From the NCBI GenBank assembly GCA_963738445.1, contig CAVTWS010000018.1, positions 124,001-188,000 of the forward strand: 64,000 nt of DNA. Reading direction: 5' to 3'. Within the stretch, counting starts at the first letter, position 1. The number at the start of each line of letters is the position of its first letter. The translations under genes were made by a program, and so were the position numbers. The notes beneath the pieces were generated by a model. It was not told where the DNA came from and did no database searches. It was given only the letters and a program-made list of their open reading frames with translations. Origin of the DNA: CAVTWS01 sp963738445 (GTDB lineage Bacteria > Actinomycetota > Acidimicrobiia > Acidimicrobiales > SHLQ01). Positions 57,564-64,000 of the stretch are shown here, in pieces.

Positions 57564-58649
57564 ATGGCTGACGCTGCTTCCCCCACCCCGGACCAGATCG
57601 CCGTCGCCCCCAAGGTCGTCCTGCACGACCACCTCGATGGCGGCCTGCGTCCCACCACCATCGTCGAGCTCGCGGCGGAGACCGGTTATCGCGGCCTTCC
57701 GACCACCGATCCCGACGATCTCTCGGCCTGGATCCACCGCGGCGCCGACCGCAAGGACCTCGGCCTGTACCTCGACACGTTCGACCTCACGGTCGGGGTG
57801 ATGCAGACCCCCGACGCCATCGAGCGGGTCTCGTTCGAGTGCGCCCAGGATCTCGCCGCTGATGGCGTCGTGTACGCGGAGGTCCGGTTCGCCCCCGCCC
57901 TCTCGACCGCCGGCGGCATGTCCCTCGACCAGGTGGTCGAGGCGGTCACCACCGGGTTCGAGAAGGGCAGCGCGGGCACCAGCCTCACCATCCGGACGCT
58001 GATCACCGCCATGCGCACGAGTCGGGACGCCCGCCAGATCGCCGAGTTGGCCGTGGCGTGGCGAGATCGCGGCGTCGTCGGTTTCGACATCGCCGGGCGG
58101 GAAGCCGGCTACCCCCCGACCCTCCACCTCGACGCGTTCCAGTACCTGCAGCGGGAGAACTTCCACTTCACGATCCACGCCGGCGAAGCGTTCGGCCCGG
58201 CGTCGATCTGGGAGGCCATCCAGTTCTGCGGCGCCGAGCGACTCGGACACGGTGTCCGCATCGTCGACGACATCACGGTCAACGCCGACGGCGAGGCTCG
58301 TCTCGGAGGTCTCGCCGCCTACGTGCGGGATCGGCGGATCCCCCTCGAGGTCTGCCCCACGTCGAACGTTCACACCGGCGCCGCGCCCTCGGTGAAAGAG
58401 CATCCGATCGACCTGCTCAAGCGACTCCGGTTCCGTGTCACCGTCAACACCGACAACCGGCTGATGAGCGACGTCTCCATGTCGTCGGAGTTCGCGGCCC
58501 TCGTCGACGCCTTCGGGTACACGTTGGCCGACCTGGAGTGGCTGACGATCAATGCCATGAAGAGCTCCTTCCTCCCCTTCGACGAGCGTTTGACGATCAT
58601 CAACGAGCAGATCAAACCGGTCTACGCCCGACTCAGAAGCAGCACCTGA
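57564..58649 (+). CDS. add: Adenosine deaminase
   Basis: A 361-residue zinc enzyme converting (deoxy)adenosine to (deoxy)inosine. KVVLHDHLDGGLRP has the H-x-H metal pair, FTIHAGEAFGPASIW the third His and catalytic Glu, AERLGHGVRIVDD the next His, and LEVCPTSNVHTGA and VTVNTDNRLMSD (with the metal Asp) the last strands. All family residues are present. Inosine formed would be split by DeoD. The -10 box close to ATG 57564 suggests its own leaderless promoter. Confidence 0.93.
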   Translation: MADAASPTPDQIAVAPKVVLHDHLDGGLRPTTIVELAAETGYRGLPTTDPDDLSAWIHRGADRKDLGLYLDTFDLTVGVMQTPDAIERVSFECAQDLAADGVVYAEVRFAPALSTAGGMSLDQVVEAVTTGFEKGSAGTSLTIRTLITAMRTSRDARQIAELAVAWRDRGVVGFDIAGREAGYPPTLHLDAFQYLQRENFHFTIHAGEAFGPASIWEAIQFCGAERLGHGVRIVDDITVNADGEARLGGLAAYVRDRRIPLEVCPTSNVHTGAAPSVKEHPIDLLKRLRFRVTVNTDNRLMSDVSMSSEFAALVDAFGYTLADLEWLTINAMKSSFLPFDERLTIINEQIKPVYARLRSST

Positions 58650-58689
58650 GCCGTACCGTCTCGGATCGGCTGTGATAGGCACGTGAACC

Positions 58690-59349
58690 GTGATCGCGAC
58701 CGCCACCCGAACCCTGTCCGAGGCCGAATCCCGGGCCCTCGTGAGCGCAGCCGGGGTCGCCGTGTCGCCCTATGTGACGGCGACCACAGCCACCGCGGCC
58801 ATAGAGGCGGCCCGGACCCTGGAGATGCCGCTCGTCGCCAAGCTCTGCGGCGCGGCCATCGCCCACAAGACCGAACGTGGACTCGTGCGCCTCAACCTCG
58901 GCGACGAGCAGTCTCTGGCCGTGGCCGCCGTCGAGCTCCTCGCCGCCGCTCGCCCCGGTGACGGCCCGGTCGAGCTCCTGGTGTCCACGATGGTGCCGGG
59001 TCGCCGGGAGCTGATCGCCGGGCTGGCCACCGATCCCCAGTTCGGCATGACCGTGATGCTCGGCATCGGCGGCATCTTCGCCGAGGCCATCGCCGATGTC
59101 GTCTTCCGCCTGGCACCCATCACGCTGGTCGACGCCCACGAGATGATCGATCAGCTCCGCACCCAGAAGCTCCTCGGTGACTTCCGGGGCGAGCCCGCGG
59201 TCGATCGAGACGCGCTGGCCGACCTGCTCGTCGGCCTAGCCAGCCTGCCCGGTAGCCGGCCGGAGATCGTGTCGGTCGACCTCAATCCGCTGATCGTCGT
59301 CGAGGGCCGGCCGGTCGCCGTCGACGCACTGGTCGAGGTCGGCGCATGA
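58690..59349 (+). CDS. ADP-forming acyl-CoA synthetase, ATP-grasp (beta) subunit
   Basis: A 219-residue ATP-grasp protein: ALVSAAGVAVSPYVTATTAT, then MPLVAKLCGAAIAHKTERGL with the nucleotide Lys and the I-x-H-K-T-(E/D) motif, LLVSTMVPGRRELIAGLATD, QFGMTVMLGIGGIFAEAIAD, and VSVDLNPLIVVEGRPVAVDA. This is the beta part of acetate-CoA ligase (ADP-forming), which couples acyl-CoA cleavage to ATP synthesis or the reverse. GTG 58690 starts it; its stop overlaps the alpha gene (ATGA at 59346-59349). Confidence 0.85.
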   Translation: MIATATRTLSEAESRALVSAAGVAVSPYVTATTATAAIEAARTLEMPLVAKLCGAAIAHKTERGLVRLNLGDEQSLAVAAVELLAAARPGDGPVELLVSTMVPGRRELIAGLATDPQFGMTVMLGIGGIFAEAIADVVFRLAPITLVDAHEMIDQLRTQKLLGDFRGEPAVDRDALADLLVGLASLPGSRPEIVSVDLNPLIVVEGRPVAVDALVEVGA

Positions 59350-60809
59350 GCCGGGATCTGTCGCCGCTCTTCGATCCGCGCGGCGTGGTCGTGACCGGGG
59401 TGTCGAACCATCCCGGCAAGTTCGGTTTCGTCGCCCTCCACAACATCCTGCGTTGCGGGTACGCCGGGCCGGTGTTCCCCGTCGGCCGAGAGGAGGGCCA
59501 GGTCCTCGGACTGGATCTTCTGGCCTCGGTCGACTCGGTGCCCGAGGGTGCCGCCGATCTGGTGTTCGTGTGCACGCCCCCGTCGCTCAACGAGGACATC
59601 CTGCGCCGGTGCGCGGCGCGAGGGGTCCGGGCCGCCTTCATCGCGGCCGCCGGTTACAGCGAAGTCGACGCGGACGGCGCCGAGGCCGAACGCCGGCTCG
59701 TCGCCCTCGCCGATGACCTCGGGATGGTGTTGGCCGGCCCCAACGGCCAGGGTGTGGTGTCGCCGCCTTCGGCGTTGTGCGCCCAGATCGTCGCCCCGTA
59801 CCCACCGAGGGGTCGGATCGGCGTGGCGAGCCAGTCCGGCAATTTCGTCTCGTCGTTCCAGAACTACGCCCGCCAGACCGGAGTCGGCATCAGCCGCGCC
59901 ATCTCGGCCGGCAACGCCGCCCAGACCAGCGTCGTCGACTACGTGGAATGGTTCGCCGACGACCCCGAGACGTCGGTGGCCCTCGTCTACGTGGAGAGCC
60001 TCGGCGACGGTCGGCGATTCGCCGAACGCATGCGGGAGATCTCCGAGCGTCTACCCGTCGTGATCGTCAAGGGGGGCGCCAGCGCCGGCGGTGCCCGCGC
60101 CGCCGCCTCGCACACCGGGGCCCTGGCCAGCGCCGACAACGTGTTCGACGGCATGGCGCGCCAGGCCGGCCTGATCCGCGCCGCCAACCCGGAAGCCGCT
60201 TTCGAAGCTGCGGCCACCCTCGCCACCCAGCCCTTACCGACGGGTCCCCGGGTCGCCGTGCTCACCACCGTGGGCGGCTGGGGCGTGGTCACGGCCGACG
60301 CCATGGCGGGTACCAGCCTCACCCTCGCCGAGCTCCCGGCCGACCTCAAGGCCCAGCTCGACGAGAAGCTCCCGCCCCGGTGGAGCCGCAACAACCCCAT
60401 CGACCTGGCCGGAGGCGAGACCCGGGACACCGTTCCCGAGGTGATGGAGCTCGTCGCCGGTCATCCGTCGATCGACGCCCTGATCTACCTCGGTCACGGG
60501 ATCCAGTCGAACCAGGCCGATCTCGCCCGGACCGGCCCCTTCTACCCCGACCACGGCCTGGAGCGGATCGTCGACTTCCACACTCGCCAGGATCGCCGGT
60601 ACGCCGAGGCCGCCGCCGAGGTTTCGATCCGCACCGGGAAGCCGATCCTCACCGCCACCGAGCTGGCGGTGGCCCAGCCGGACAACCCAGGGGTCGTGGC
60701 GGTGCGCGAGACGGGACGGCTCTGCTACCCCGGAGCCCACCGGGCGGTCGGTGCGCTCGACCTCGTCACCCATTACGCCGTGTGGCGCCAACGACGGGGC
60801 CTCGCCTGA
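59346..60809 (+). CDS. ADP-forming acyl-CoA synthetase, CoA-binding (alpha) subunit
   Basis: A 487-residue protein with a CoA-binding domain (FDPRGVVVTGVSNHPGKFGF), a first flavodoxin-like ligase domain (IGVASQSGNFVSSFQNYARQ, ALVYVESLGDGRRFAERM) and a second containing AAASHTGALASADNVFDGMA, where the His is the likely phosphorylated residue. VLTTVGGWGVVTADAMAG and NPIDLAGGE follow. With the overlapping beta gene it makes a two-protein acyl-CoA synthetase; the acyl group is unknown. Confidence 0.85.
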   Translation: MSRDLSPLFDPRGVVVTGVSNHPGKFGFVALHNILRCGYAGPVFPVGREEGQVLGLDLLASVDSVPEGAADLVFVCTPPSLNEDILRRCAARGVRAAFIAAAGYSEVDADGAEAERRLVALADDLGMVLAGPNGQGVVSPPSALCAQIVAPYPPRGRIGVASQSGNFVSSFQNYARQTGVGISRAISAGNAAQTSVVDYVEWFADDPETSVALVYVESLGDGRRFAERMREISERLPVVIVKGGASAGGARAAASHTGALASADNVFDGMARQAGLIRAANPEAAFEAAATLATQPLPTGPRVAVLTTVGGWGVVTADAMAGTSLTLAELPADLKAQLDEKLPPRWSRNNPIDLAGGETRDTVPEVMELVAGHPSIDALIYLGHGIQSNQADLARTGPFYPDHGLERIVDFHTRQDRRYAEAAAEVSIRTGKPILTATELAVAQPDNPGVVAVRETGRLCYPGAHRAVGALDLVTHYAVWRQRRGLA

Positions 60810-60821
60810 CCATGGGTCGCC

Positions 60822-62189
60822 TCAGCTGAGGCGGTAGACGCCCCCGCCGGACTCGTCGGCGTTGTCGGCGAACAGGCTCACGACCAGGGGCTCGCCGTCG
60901 GCGTCGGGCACGATGGCGACCGGGTGGGGCACCACCACCCCGAGGTCGTGGGACCGCCAGCCGGTGCGGTCGTCCCCCACGAGTGCGTACACCCCATCGC
61001 CGCAGAAGTCGGCGTAGAGGAACGACCCCGGCGAGAGGGCACCAACGCGTTCGGCGCCCCGGTAGGCGAAGCCCGCGGTCACCGCGCACCAACCGGATCC
61101 GTGGTGGTACGAGAAGGTGGGATCGATGAATTCGGGATACTCGTCCGGCTCGACGGGTGGCGTCTGGAACGGTTCGTCGCCCTCGCGGAGGTCCCACCCG
61201 AAGTTGGCGGCGGGGTCGCTCAACGGGCCCGCCAGGCGGTCGATCTCCTCCCAGCACGACTGCCCGGCATCGCCGAACCACACCGAGTCGTCGATCGTGT
61301 CGTACCAGATGCGCCAGGGGTTGCGCACACCGACCGCGACGATCTCGTCCCGGATGCCATCGCCGGCCGCGGCATGGGGATTGTCCGCCGGGATGGCATA
61401 GGTCCCCGCCTCGGGCCGCGGGTCGATCCGAAGGATCTTGCCGAGCAGCACGGTCGGATCCTGGCCGTTCGCCCGCGGATCGCCGAGTCCACCGCCGTCG
61501 CCGAGCGCCAACCAGATCGTGCCGTCCGGACCGACCGCCATGCCGCCGCCGGCGTGTTGCCCGGTCGGCACCTCGACCTCGAAGATGACGACGGCATCCC
61601 CCGAGGCCACACCATCGGCCCCCAGGGGAACCGCCACGACGCGGGTCGACCGGGCTCCGCTCGGCGGCCGGGTCCAGCTCGATTGGTACAGGTAGAGCCA
61701 CCGGGCATCGGGGCTGAAGCCGGCCGCCAGCAGGCCGCTGTCGTTGTCGAACCGCGTTGTGGAGGTCACGTCGGCGATCGTGGCGCCATCGTCGAGACGG
61801 CGGACGAGCCCGGTTCGCTGGGTGACCACGACGTCGCCGTGGACGGGGTCGACCGCGGCCCACGTCGGCCGGTCGAACTCGCGGACCAGCTCGGCCCGGA
61901 CGGGAACGGACACGGCGAGGGGATCGGGCTCGGCGGGAAACGGGCAGTCCCGGTTCGCCGCCGACTTCGACAGGGCCTGCTCGATGAGATCGTCGAGGCG
62001 GGCGTCGTCACCGGTGTGGACCACGCCGAGCTCGTACCCGGCGATGGAGTCGCGGAAGGTCGCATCGGCCCGGCGATCCGCCCACGCGGGCACGACGACC
62101 GCGGCGACGATGCCCATGATTGCGGCCACGCCGGCCGCTGCGGCCCAGGGGATCCATCGTCGGCACGACCCGCCGGCCTCCTCGGTCAC
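60822..62189 (-). CDS. Membrane-anchored glucose/sorbosone dehydrogenase-type protein
   Basis: A 455-residue protein. WIPWAAAAGVAAIMGIVAAV anchors it; the rest is the six-bladed propeller of the GSDH family: DRPTWAAVDPVHGDVVVTQR, DNDSGLLAAGFSPDARWLYL, GQHAGGGMAVGPDGTIWLAL, GDGGGLGDPRANGQDPTVLL, GKILRIDPRP, VGVRNPWRIWYD and FGDAGQSCWEEIDRL. Members oxidise aldoses or related sugars with PQQ, although many have unproven activity. GTG 62189 is the likely start; the frame upstream is Arg-rich and shadow-like. Confidence 0.8.
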   Translation of the reverse strand: MTEEAGGSCRRWIPWAAAAGVAAIMGIVAAVVVPAWADRRADATFRDSIAGYELGVVHTGDDARLDDLIEQALSKSAANRDCPFPAEPDPLAVSVPVRAELVREFDRPTWAAVDPVHGDVVVTQRTGLVRRLDDGATIADVTSTTRFDNDSGLLAAGFSPDARWLYLYQSSWTRPPSGARSTRVVAVPLGADGVASGDAVVIFEVEVPTGQHAGGGMAVGPDGTIWLALGDGGGLGDPRANGQDPTVLLGKILRIDPRPEAGTYAIPADNPHAAAGDGIRDEIVAVGVRNPWRIWYDTIDDSVWFGDAGQSCWEEIDRLAGPLSDPAANFGWDLREGDEPFQTPPVEPDEYPEFIDPTFSYHHGSGWCAVTAGFAYRGAERVGALSPGSFLYADFCGDGVYALVGDDRTGWRSHDLGVVVPHPVAIVPDADGEPLVVSLFADNADESGGGVYRLS

Positions 62190-62317
62190 GCCGGGCACGT
62201 TAGTGCGTCGACCGGGAACCGCAGCCTTCGGGTCCGACCCATGCTGTCGCCCGCTTTGGTCGCCTTCGGCGACGGGCCGCTCGGGGGCCCCACGGCCTCG
62301 CCTGTCGGCGCGGCCTC

Positions 62318-63244
62318 TCAGCGGCCGACCGGGTGCCACACGGTCTTGAGCTCGCACAGGTCGGCGATGCAATCGAGGTCCTGCGCCCGGTCGGTCAGCC
62401 AGTCCCGTTGGACTCCCCGGGCCCCGACGATCCGCGCCACGTGCTCGGCGGCGGCGATCTGCGCCTCCGCCACCAGGTCACCATCGGCGCCGGACAGATC
62501 GACCGCATCGACATCTCCGTGAGCGGCGAGCCAGGGCAGCATCTCGCTCCGACGGCCGGTCAGGATGTTCACCACGCCGCCGGGGAGATCACTGGTGGCC
62601 AGCGCCTCGGCCAGGGTGATCGACACCAGCGGCCAGCGCTCCGAAGCGAGCACCACGGCCGTGTTCCCGCTGACCACGGCCGGCGCCACCCGCGCCACCA
62701 AGGCGCCGAGCGGCGCTTCGTCGGGACAGCAGATGCCGACCACCCCCATGGGCTCGGGCACCGAGAAGTTGAAGTACGGCCCGGCGACCGGGTTGGCGGC
62801 CCCCAGGACCGTGGCGAACTTGTCGGCCCAGCCGGCATACCAGACCCACCGGTCGATCGAGGCGGAGACCTCTCCGACCGGGTCGGCACTCCCGCCCAGG
62901 GCCAGCTCGTCGACGAGTTGCGCCGAACGGCCTTCCATCACCTCGGCGACCCGGTAGAGGATCTGGGCCCGGTTGTAGGCGGTGCGTGACGCCCAGCCCT
63001 CCTGGGCGCCGCGGGCGGCCTTGACCGCGTCACGGACGTCCTTGCGTGAGCCCAGGCAGGCGTGGGCCAGGAGGCGGCCGTCAGCGGACTCGATGGCGTA
63101 CGTGCGCCCCGATTCGGTGCGCGGGAACTGCCCGCCGATGTACATCTTGTACGTCTTGCGGACCTCGAGTCGGGGCCCGGTCGGCCCGGTCGCGGGTGCG
63201 GTGGGCGGCGGCTTCCGGCGGGTCGACTTTCGGGGCTCGCTCAC
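62318..63244 (-). CDS. Aldehyde dehydrogenase-like protein lacking the catalytic half
   Basis: A 308-residue protein matching only the N-terminal cofactor domain of aldehyde dehydrogenases: KMYIGGQFPRTESGRTYAIE, AQEGWASRTAYNRAQILYRV, WYAGWADKFATVLGAANPVA, VPEPMGVVGICCPDEAPLGA and SGNTAVVLASERWPL. The catalytic Glu (L-E-L-G-G-K) and Cys are absent, yet the gene ends cleanly, so it is probably a natural short paralogue working with the full enzyme encoded upstream. Its GTG start overlaps that gene's stop (GTGA at 63241-63244). Confidence 0.8.
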   Translation of the reverse strand: MSEPRKSTRRKPPPTAPATGPTGPRLEVRKTYKMYIGGQFPRTESGRTYAIESADGRLLAHACLGSRKDVRDAVKAARGAQEGWASRTAYNRAQILYRVAEVMEGRSAQLVDELALGGSADPVGEVSASIDRWVWYAGWADKFATVLGAANPVAGPYFNFSVPEPMGVVGICCPDEAPLGALVARVAPAVVSGNTAVVLASERWPLVSITLAEALATSDLPGGVVNILTGRRSEMLPWLAAHGDVDAVDLSGADGDLVAEAQIAAAEHVARIVGARGVQRDWLTDRAQDLDCIADLCELKTVWHPVGR

Positions 63245-64000
63245 GATGCCCTCCCCAGCTCGACGTACGACCGCAGCCCGTGACGCCCACCCTCACGGCC
63301 GAACCCGCTCTCCCGGTACCCGCCGAAGGGGCTGGCGGGATCGAACACGTTGTACGTGTTGGCCCAAACCACGCCGGCGCGCAAACGCTCGGCCATCCAC
63401 AGGATGCGGGAACCTTTCTCGGTCCACACTCCGGCCGACAGGCCGTACGGCGTGTTGTTGGCCTTGGCCACCGCCTCCTCGGCCGTGCGGAAGGTGAGGG
63501 CCGCCAGCACCGGTCCGAAGATCTCCTCACGGGCGATCCGGTGGGACTGGCTGACATCAGTGAACACGGTCGGGGCGACGAACCAGCCGGTGGCGGGCAA
63601 CGGGCACGACGACTGGTGCATCGTGGCGCCCTCGTCGATGCCCGCTTGGAGGAAGTGGTGGATCCTGTCGTACTGCTCCTGCGAGTTGATCGCGCCGACA
63701 TCGGTGTTCTTGTCGAGTGGGTCGCCGACCCGCAAGGTGTCGATGCGGCGCAGGAGCTTGTCGATCACGATGTCGGCCACCGATTCCTGGACGAGCAGGC
63801 GGCTGCCGGCGCAGCACACGTGACCCTGGTTGAAGTAGATGCCGCCGACGATCCCTTCGACCGCCTGGTCGATCGCCGCGTCGTCGAAGATGATGTTGGC
63901 TGCCTTGCCCCCCAGCTCCAGGGTCAGGTGCTTCGAGGTGCCGGCGCACGCTTTGGCGATGGCTTTGCCCACCGCGGTGGAGCCGGTGAACGCCACCTTG
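63241..64000 (-). CDS. Aldehyde dehydrogenase, 5' end outside window
   Basis: The C-terminal 253 residues are present and the frame is open at the window edge. VAFTGSTAVGKAIAKACAG is the NAD-binding helix, HLTLELGGKAANIIFDDA carries the general-base Glu, and NQGHVCCAGSRLLVQ the catalytic Cys. REEIFGPVLAALTFRTAEE, NNTPYGLSAGVWTE and FDPASPFGGYRESGFGREGG complete the family signature. It oxidises an aldehyde to the acid with NAD(P). Co-transcribed with the half-length paralogue downstream. Confidence 0.92.
   Translation of the reverse strand, partial: KVAFTGSTAVGKAIAKACAGTSKHLTLELGGKAANIIFDDAAIDQAVEGIVGGIYFNQGHVCCAGSRLLVQESVADIVIDKLLRRIDTLRVGDPLDKNTDVGAINSQEQYDRIHHFLQAGIDEGATMHQSSCPLPATGWFVAPTVFTDVSQSHRIAREEIFGPVLAALTFRTAEEAVAKANNTPYGLSAGVWTEKGSRILWMAERLRAGVVWANTYNVFDPASPFGGYRESGFGREGGRHGLRSYVELGRAS

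Noticed and set aside
60819..60832. Palindrome GCCTCAGCTGAGGC between convergent gene ends as a terminator
   Set aside because: It has no loop or T-run and lies across a coding end; too short to support a functional call.

Overview
The window is GC-rich and gene-dense. It has many GTG starts, ATGA/GTGA stop-start overlaps, Asp-rich lipoproteins and at least seven likely leaderless starts preceded by a TANNNT box. Together with repeated ACMSD-type amidohydrolases, a nucleoside ABC importer and a candidate bL37 ribosomal peptide, this points to an actinobacterium, most likely class Acidimicrobiia (Ilumatobacter-like). That assignment is an inference from composition and gene content, not from a marker tree.

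Layout. 1-4.2 kb: a class III aminotransferase cut by the window edge and a large secreted protein with three C-terminal repeats. 4.2-6 kb: glycerol-3-phosphate dehydrogenase with a one-base frame break near its end. 6-16 kb: a catabolic region with a TetR regulator, three amidohydrolases, a D-aminoacylase-like enzyme, a patatin and a serpin-like protein; a 13-bp palindrome-centred element occurs before the TetR gene and between the divergent amidohydrolase genes. 15-21 kb: an IMP dehydrogenase-like enzyme without CBS domains, two SDRs, a glutamine cyclotransferase, a dienelactone hydrolase, a metallophosphoesterase and a DUF429 protein. 21-31 kb, minus strand: an ABC efflux set (permease, ATPase, adaptor) with two paralogous lipoproteins, then a HIT protein, two uncharacterised proteins (one possibly nuclease-like) and a DNA methyltransferase, which together look like a restriction-modification-type operon. 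31-37 kb: a PAS-GGDEF-EAL protein, a secreted protein, rsmI, a DUF192 protein and a lipoprotein.

37.6-43.0 kb is a small integrative element inserted at the 3' end of ychF. A 26-bp identical core flanks it (37574-37599 and 42988-43013). It carries a tyrosine integrase, an excisionase, an HTH-nucleotidyltransferase/HEPN toxin-antitoxin pair under a double operator, a HEPN-like protein, an HNH nuclease gene broken by one extra A, and two unknown genes. Extra copies of its end sequence outside the left core suggest repeated integrations at the same site.

43-64 kb: ychF, a 29-codon gene resembling ribosomal protein bL37, a prolyl oligopeptidase, an FmdB-type zinc ribbon, a phosphoesterase and a channel-like membrane protein. 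A nucleoside uptake and salvage cluster follows: deoD, a BMP-family binding protein, a double ABC ATPase, two permeases, cdd, deoA and, after a rhomboid-like gene, add. The window ends with an ADP-forming acyl-CoA synthetase pair, a glucose/sorbosone dehydrogenase-type protein and two aldehyde dehydrogenases, one lacking its catalytic half.

A theme across the window is short tandem repeats (units of 14, 15, 23, 26 and 32 bp) sitting on or just beside stop codons at gene ends. The most striking is a six-copy 26-bp array between the D-aminoacylase and serpin genes, in which each unit holds a stop and a start codon. A 52-bp hairpin element also recurs between two convergent gene pairs.
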